From the NCBI GenBank assembly GCA_017936245.1, contig JAGBFY010000396.1, positions 1-5,830 of the forward strand: a stretch of 5,830 nt of DNA, given 5' to 3'. Position 1 is the first letter of the stretch. Each line of letters opens with the position of its first letter. The stretch is from Kiritimatiellia bacterium. Lineage in GTDB: Bacteria > Verrucomicrobiota > Kiritimatiellia > RFP12 > UBA1067. A model generated the notes under the pieces. The model saw only the letters and a program-made list of their open reading frames with translations, did no database searches and had not been told where the DNA came from. Made by a program: the position numbers and the translations under genes. This document shows positions 1 to 3,436 of this stretch, piece after piece.

Positions 1-1
1 C

Positions 2-358
2 ACCCAGGGGCGCAGACATCTGCGCGTTGATGGCTCTGATGGCGTTATGGAACTTGAACCCATTGAAGACTTCCGCCGTGTTCGGCATTCCACAGGCGAG
101 GAAGGAGGAATCCAGGTCGAGAAGGTGGATGAGGAGATAACGGTGAAGCTCTTCCTCAAAAAGGCGAAGCCTCCTTACGTACGCGGATGGAACTACCTCG
201 TGTTCGGCAAGATGGGCGACAGATATGCTGGTCAGCTCAAGGAACTCGCGCAGATCATCCGCGGTGAGATTCCCAATCCACAGGAGCTTTACGACCACGA
301 TCTGCGCGTTCACCGCGTTTCGCTTCAGGCCTGCAACGTTGATGTTGACGCAAAATGA
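2..358 (+). CDS. Gfo/Idh/MocA-type oxidoreductase, C-terminal part (5' end outside window)
   Basis: The reading frame is open from the left edge to the TGA at 356-358, so only the last 118 residues are seen. The first ATG in frame (47) is probably internal. The visible part resembles the C-terminal substrate-binding alpha/beta domain of Gfo/Idh/MocA dehydrogenases: a strand like LRVDGSDGVMELEPIE (usually 'GT-G-x-x-L-x-P'), then PYVRGWNYLVFG, then a helix with DRYAGQLKELAQIIRGE, and the closing pattern HDLRVHRVSLQAC. This final part matches the family's usual ending (helix, 'I-R-G/N-x-x-P', acidic-x-L-x-V-x-x-x-L-L-x-A-C/S). The NAD(P)-binding Rossmann domain would lie to the left and is not visible. 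Such enzymes oxidise or epimerise sugars and cyclitols in the cytoplasm. The gene overlaps the secreted glycosidase gene by ATGA, which suggests a shared sugar-degradation operon. Family assignment is by remembered pattern, not by search; the substrate cannot be told. Confidence 0.68.
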   Translation, partial: TQGRRHLRVDGSDGVMELEPIEDFRRVRHSTGEEGGIQVEKVDEEITVKLFLKKAKPPYVRGWNYLVFGKMGDRYAGQLKELAQIIRGEIPNPQELYDHDLRVHRVSLQACNVDVDAK

Positions 359-2424
359 TCTCAAAAACCGTCAAATTCTTTCTGGTTGCCGCAGTAGTCA
401 TGTCTGCGGCAATTTCTGTACGTGGCAAGGTCGTGGTATATCCTGAATACGATGCGAGGATTGAGCGCGACAATGCATACGCCGTGCGGGTGGTGCAGGG
501 TAAAGAACGTAAGCGACTTACTGTATATAACCATTGCGAGAAGTCGTTCCTCGAACCTCGCACTCATGGCGGTGATGTCAACCGAAGGTTTTGCGAGTTT
601 GCGTTCGATGGCGGTCCTGTGCGGGTTGATGTTGCGTTCTGCGAGGATGTGAAGTCGTATGCTGTTTTCCCTTCGCGGTTGGCACTCAAGAGTGAATTCA
701 AGAATGGCATACTTTCGGTTACTCTCGAAAAGCCCGTCAATTTCGGGATCCGCATCAATGACTATGATAAGTCAATCCTATCTGTATTTGCCGATGCGCC
801 AGAGGATGCCGCGAAGGTGCCGCGGAAAGGTGATTCAGGGGTGCTGTACGTGGACGGATGGATGGATCCTCCAGAAGAGGATGGAACCATCGTTGTGGAT
901 GATTCGATAAGGGAAGTCTACATTGCGCCGGGTGCTGTACTTAATGCGCGGCTTGTTGTCAAGTCGGCAGGTGCATATGTCCATGGTAGGGGGATGATGC
1001 TTGATCCGTTTTCCGATGTGTTCCGCTTCGACCAGAAGAAGAACACGAAGCGAGGCTTTCTGAACGTGCATGCTCCAAATGTAACGGTTGAGGATGTCAA
1101 GCTCGTTGATTCGCGCACGTTTAACTTCATGAGTTGGCGGCACAACGTCACGCTCAGAAACGTGAAGGCGCTTTCGTCCATGATGTGTTCTGACGGCATA
1201 ACTTGCGGAGGGACGGATTTCCGTGTTGAAAGAGCATGGCTTTATGTCGGCGACAATGCGCTTGTAATAAGTGGTGTGAAAGACGCTACTTTTCAGGATG
1301 TCTCGATTGGCACCTCTTGCAATGCAATCTTTCCGCAGAATTCGAATTCTGGGGTTGTAATGGAGAATGTGGATGTGTTCCGGGCGGACGAAGGCCTTAT
1401 TCGTAACGTCTATAACGGTGTGCTGCGGCGCAATACGAAATGGAACGAGATGAATACTGGCATGGCAAGGAAGGAGCCGGGACCGCAGGATCTAGTGCAT
1501 CAGAGGCAGCAGTTCTTTTTCAGGAATCTATCCGCGATTGATTGCGTGCTCTTCTCCCATTTTTTCCGTGGCGGTAATATGGGAACGTTGCTGAAGACCT
1601 TTGGATTCGAGAATGTATCCATCCCGTTCTGCACCGGCAAAGACGACTGGCGTGCCACCGGCAGGAAGGATGGTCCGGTTGTTTTAATACACCACAACTC
1701 GAAGAAATGGCTCGACACTACAAACTATGAACTCGCTATCACCAACTTTTGGATGGGAGGCTCACGGATCGATGCGATTCCGTCGAATCTTGTGAAGAAT
1801 GCAAACCGCGTGTCAGTGCATGTTTCAAGCACTCGGGACAGACCGGCCATTCCAGCTGTAGCCGACCGGCATGATGTGAATTGGATGTGCCCGTTCAAGC
1901 GCTACATCGGCGCATCGCTTCAGCGCGACATAAGGAAGGTTTCACGGAAGAAGGGGCTTCAGAGGATTGCGCAGCCCGATAATGGAGAGAACCTGCTTGC
2001 GGATCGCCCATCCACCCGGAGCGCATGGCAGCGCCATCCCTCGTGGCTTGTCAAGTTCGACGCGAACGAAGTGGAGGACGGAAAGCGAATCTACCGCCTT
2101 TTTCAGTGCGAAAGGAATGGCGGAATCCAGAATGTAATCACCGATGCCTTTTTGCGGCATGGAAACGGAACGTACCGACTTTCGTTCGAGGTGCGCGTGA
2201 TGTGCGATTCGCCCGTGCCTTTGGAGATGTATGCCATATCGAACGAAAAGCGGAAGATCCTTAAGACACGTATCTCGAATGGAGGGGAATGGCATGCAGT
2301 CTCGGAAGAAATCGAGATGGATTTCGATCTTGGAGTGACGGATCTCATGTCGATTCTTCTTCAGGCGGTTGCTCCATGCGACGAACTTTGCTTCAGGAAT
2401 CTTTCTTTTGTCAAGATTCGTTAG
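355..2424 (+). CDS. Secreted beta-helix glycoside hydrolase-like protein (GH28/GH49-type fold) with C-terminal carbohydrate-binding-like domain
   Basis: The product has 689 residues. Residues 1-24 form a signal peptide: basic start (MISKTVK), hydrophobic core FFLVAAVVMSAAISV, likely cleavage after VRG. The signal peptide needs the ATG at 355; no clear Shine-Dalgarno is seen, so translation probably couples to the upstream gene through the ATGA overlap. Residues about 25-165 are beta-rich, like the domain preceding the helix in GH49 and related proteins. From YIAPGAV (189-195) and HGRG (210-213) to about residue 470 it shows repeated short strands such as PNVTVEDVKL, HNVTLRNVKAL, DFRVERAWL and GVVMENVDVF, typical of a right-handed beta-helix. 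Candidate catalytic acids are D280 (CSDGI) and D300 (VGDNALVISG), at the spacing of the GH28 NTD and DD motifs, but the DD pair is GDN and no GHG or RIK motif is visible. Residues about 543-689 look like a CBM4/9-type jelly roll (NGGIQNVI, GTYRLSFEVRV). Likely role: breakdown of an external polysaccharide. Exact GH family and activity are uncertain. Confidence 0.8.
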   Translation: MISKTVKFFLVAAVVMSAAISVRGKVVVYPEYDARIERDNAYAVRVVQGKERKRLTVYNHCEKSFLEPRTHGGDVNRRFCEFAFDGGPVRVDVAFCEDVKSYAVFPSRLALKSEFKNGILSVTLEKPVNFGIRINDYDKSILSVFADAPEDAAKVPRKGDSGVLYVDGWMDPPEEDGTIVVDDSIREVYIAPGAVLNARLVVKSAGAYVHGRGMMLDPFSDVFRFDQKKNTKRGFLNVHAPNVTVEDVKLVDSRTFNFMSWRHNVTLRNVKALSSMMCSDGITCGGTDFRVERAWLYVGDNALVISGVKDATFQDVSIGTSCNAIFPQNSNSGVVMENVDVFRADEGLIRNVYNGVLRRNTKWNEMNTGMARKEPGPQDLVHQRQQFFFRNLSAIDCVLFSHFFRGGNMGTLLKTFGFENVSIPFCTGKDDWRATGRKDGPVVLIHHNSKKWLDTTNYELAITNFWMGGSRIDAIPSNLVKNANRVSVHVSSTRDRPAIPAVADRHDVNWMCPFKRYIGASLQRDIRKVSRKKGLQRIAQPDNGENLLADRPSTRSAWQRHPSWLVKFDANEVEDGKRIYRLFQCERNGGIQNVITDAFLRHGNGTYRLSFEVRVMCDSPVPLEMYAISNEKRKILKTRISNGGEWHAVSEEIEMDFDLGVTDLMSILLQAVAPCDELCFRNLSFVKIR

Positions 2425-2483
2425 ATTCATCATCTCTTGAATCTCAACCGGATAATTGTGGAGAGGGTCTTTAAAAATATCTT

Positions 2484-2489
2484 TATAAT
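2484..2489 (+). promoter_or_regulatory. Candidate -10 element TATAAT (promoter P1)
   Basis: An exact TATAAT lies 60 bases after the stop of the glycosidase gene, in an A/T-rich patch (CTTTAAAAATATCTTTATAAT). No good -35 is seen at 16-18 bp; TTGTGG at 2456-2461 would give a 22-bp spacer. It is not an extended -10. If active, transcription would begin near 2496, just upstream of the orphan ribosome-binding site at 2518 and the 11-codon mini-ORF. A chance match in AT-rich DNA is possible. Confidence 0.35.
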
Positions 2490-2517
2490 GCCATTGAAGG
2501 TGGGAAAGTGGAGCCAG

Positions 2518-2523
2518 AAGGAG
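2518..2523 (+). promoter_or_regulatory. Strong Shine-Dalgarno (AAGGAG) not followed by a long gene
   Basis: AAGGAG sits 7 bases before an ATG at 2531, an ideal arrangement and better placed than the ribosome-binding site of any annotated gene in this window. The only reading frame it serves is the 11-codon mini-ORF at 2531-2566. It therefore marks either a leader peptide or the remains of a lost gene. Confidence 0.45.
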
Positions 2524-2530
2524 TGTTGAT

Positions 2531-2566
2531 ATGCGAAAACATTTGGCTTTGTTAACATTCCGTTAA
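2531..2566 (+). CDS. 11-codon mini-ORF (possible leader peptide)
   Basis: ATG at 2531 opens MRKHLALLTFR, ending with TAA at 2564-2566. It has an AAGGAG ribosome-binding site with 7-base spacing and a candidate TATAAT promoter 42 bases upstream. Its stop codon lies inside the second TTAACA repeat. The peptide is basic with four aliphatic leucine/alanine positions in a row (LALL). It lacks the run of one amino acid that would point to classical amino-acid attenuation. No homology is recognised. It lies about 140 bases before the gldA-like gene, with a hairpin between them, so a leader role is possible. It could equally be a decayed gene start or chance. Confidence 0.3.
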   Translation: MRKHLALLTFR

Positions 2567-2572
2567 CATACT
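2551..2572 (+). repeat. Tandem 11-bp repeat with two TTAACA half-sites (PhoP/PhoB-box-like)
   Basis: GTTAACATTCC (2551-2561) is followed directly by GTTAACATACT (2562-2572). The TTAACA cores (2552-2557 and 2563-2568) are thus on an exact 11-bp period, on one face of the helix. A degenerate third copy, GTTACATTCC (2576-2585), is off the period by 3 bp and has lost one A. Direct TTAACA-like repeats separated by 5 bp are the known arrangement of the Bacillus PhoP box, and other Pho boxes also use 11-bp direct repeats. The link to phosphate control is by resemblance only; no pho gene is in the window. Confidence 0.45.
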
Positions 2573-2588
2573 TTTGTTACATTCCACA

Positions 2589-2604
2589 TTGTTTATGGAA
2601 ACAA
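2589..2604. repeat. AT-rich inverted repeat (6-bp arms, 4-base centre)
   Basis: TTGTTT (2589-2594) and AAACAA (2599-2604) are perfect inverted arms around ATGG. As DNA it could be an operator half-site pair; as RNA it would be a weak hairpin because only one pair is G-C. It sits 17 bases after the TTAACA tandem repeat and before the GC-rich hairpin. No regulator is identified. Confidence 0.3.
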
Positions 2605-2645
2605 GGGAGAAAAGAACTTTGAACGTGTCCTGCTGTGCGGTTTTT

Positions 2646-2672
2646 GCCGTATGGCGCGGATGCGGCTGTTTT
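2646..2672 (+). terminator. Candidate rho-independent terminator or attenuator hairpin
   Basis: GCCGTAT (2646-2652) pairs with ATGCGGC (2660-2666) over 7 bp, including one T-G wobble, around a 7-base loop. It is followed at once by TGTTTT (2667-2672). The T run is short and interrupted, so termination strength is uncertain. It would stop transcripts from the intergenic region or read-through from the glycosidase gene, immediately before the extended -10 that serves gldA. A smaller stem, TGCGG (2636-2640) with CCGTA (2647-2651), shares bases 2646-2651 and cannot form at the same time. Confidence 0.35.
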
Positions 2673-2680
2673 GATATAAT
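2672..2680 (+). promoter_or_regulatory. Extended -10 promoter of the gldA-gldFG operon
   Basis: TGATATAAT is a perfect extended -10 (TG, one base, then TATAAT at 2675-2680). The sequence 17 bp upstream (TGGCGC) is a poor -35, which extended -10 promoters tolerate. Transcription would begin near 2687, giving a leader of about 20 bases with AGGA (2694-2697) 10 bases before the ATG at 2708. The T-rich tail of the upstream hairpin overlaps the TG of this element, so terminator and promoter are interleaved. Confidence 0.55.
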
Positions 2681-2707
2681 TCCGAACTTCGAAAGGACAA
2701 AGACGAA

Positions 2708-3433
2708 ATGCTGAAAGTTGAAAATCTGAAAAAGAACTTCGGTTCTTTCCAGGCGGTGAAGGGCGTATCCTTCTCTGTCGGGAAGGGCGAAGTGCTTGGG
2801 TTCCTCGGCCCGAACGGCGCCGGCAAATCTACAACAATGCGGATGGTCACCGGTTTCATTCCGCCATCGTCCGGCACGGCCGTGATCTGCGGGCACGACA
2901 TCCTCAAGGATCCAGTCGCCGCGAAGTCGTGCATCGGCTACCTCCCCGAGAACGCTCCCTCCTACCGCGCGATGACGGTCGAGGCGTTCCTCGAATTCAT
3001 CGCGAAGATCCGCGGCTTCCACGGCGCGGAGGCGAAGGCTAAGGTCGAGGCCGTGCTTGAGAAGGCGCGTCTGACGACGGTCGCTCGCCAGACTATCGAT
3101 ACGCTTTCCAAGGGTTACCGTCAGCGCACATGCTTCGCGCAGGCGATCATCCACGACCCCAAGGTGCTTATCATGGACGAGCCTACGGACGGTCTCGATC
3201 CGAACCAGAAGTTCGTCGTCCGTGAGATGATCAAGGAGATGGCGTCCGAAAAGGCCATCATCATCTCCACCCACATTCTCGAAGAGGTCGATGCCGTCTG
3301 CACCCGTGCGATCGTCATCGCCCACGGCGAAGTCAAGGCCGACGGAACGCCCGAGGAGCTCCGCAAGATGGACGCTTCCGGCAAGCTTGACGTCGTGTTC
3401 CGCAATCTCACGATGGAAGGGGAGGGTAAGTAA
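2708..3433 (+). CDS. gldA: ABC transporter ATP-binding protein, GldA-like
   Basis: A complete 241-residue ABC ATPase. It shows Walker A GPNGAGKST (34-42), a GldA-type Q-loop region GYLPEN (77-82), signature LSKGYRQR (133-140, in place of LSGGQ), Walker B VLIMDEP (153-159), D-loop GLDP (162-165) and switch histidine H189 (STH). The end, LDVVFRNLT (227-235), resembles the closing motif of GldA/DrrA-like ATPases, though the protein is shorter than many GldA proteins (about 300 residues). All catalytic residues are present, so it should be active. It hydrolyses ATP in the cytoplasm to drive the membrane protein encoded 3 bases downstream. In Bacteroidota GldA works with GldF and GldG in gliding and type IX secretion; outside that group this set is usually annotated only as an ABC-2 exporter of unknown cargo. 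The start is supported by AGGA 10 bases upstream and by the start at the first beta strand (MLKVENLKK). The gene symbol denotes family resemblance, not proven gliding function. Confidence 0.92.
   Translation: MLKVENLKKNFGSFQAVKGVSFSVGKGEVLGFLGPNGAGKSTTMRMVTGFIPPSSGTAVICGHDILKDPVAAKSCIGYLPENAPSYRAMTVEAFLEFIAKIRGFHGAEAKAKVEAVLEKARLTTVARQTIDTLSKGYRQRTCFAQAIIHDPKVLIMDEPTDGLDPNQKFVVREMIKEMASEKAIIISTHILEEVDAVCTRAIVIAHGEVKADGTPEELRKMDASGKLDVVFRNLTMEGEGK
3421..3425 (+). promoter_or_regulatory. Ribosome-binding site for the GldF-GldG fusion, inside the gldA 3' end
   Basis: GGAGG lies within the last codons of gldA, 11 bases before the ATG at 3437, in a purine-rich stretch starting at 3415. It supports the ATG at 3437 as the start and implies translation coupled to termination at the gldA TAA (3431-3433). 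Confidence 0.5.
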
Positions 3434-3436
3434 GCC

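Noticed and set aside
1942..2433. A 163-codon minus-strand open frame opposite the end of the glycosidase gene
   Set aside because: No recognisable domain; the opposite strand holds the convincing C-terminal beta-sandwich domain of a long gene with signal peptide.
2423..2444. A 7-bp inverted repeat (AGATTCA / TGAATCT) at the glycosidase stop codon
   Set aside because: Considered as a terminator, but the stem is AT-rich, has an 8-base loop and no T run follows. It may be chance.
2501..2513. TGGGA...TGGAG repeat resembling an MraZ operator upstream of a cell-division cluster
   Set aside because: The spacing is 8 bp rather than the 10 bp of MraZ boxes, the second copy is imperfect and no mraZ gene follows.
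2595..2714. A 39-codon plus-strand frame overlapping the gldA start
   Set aside because: No ribosome-binding site, runs through the hairpin and promoter, and has no recognisable features apart from several cysteines; likely chance.
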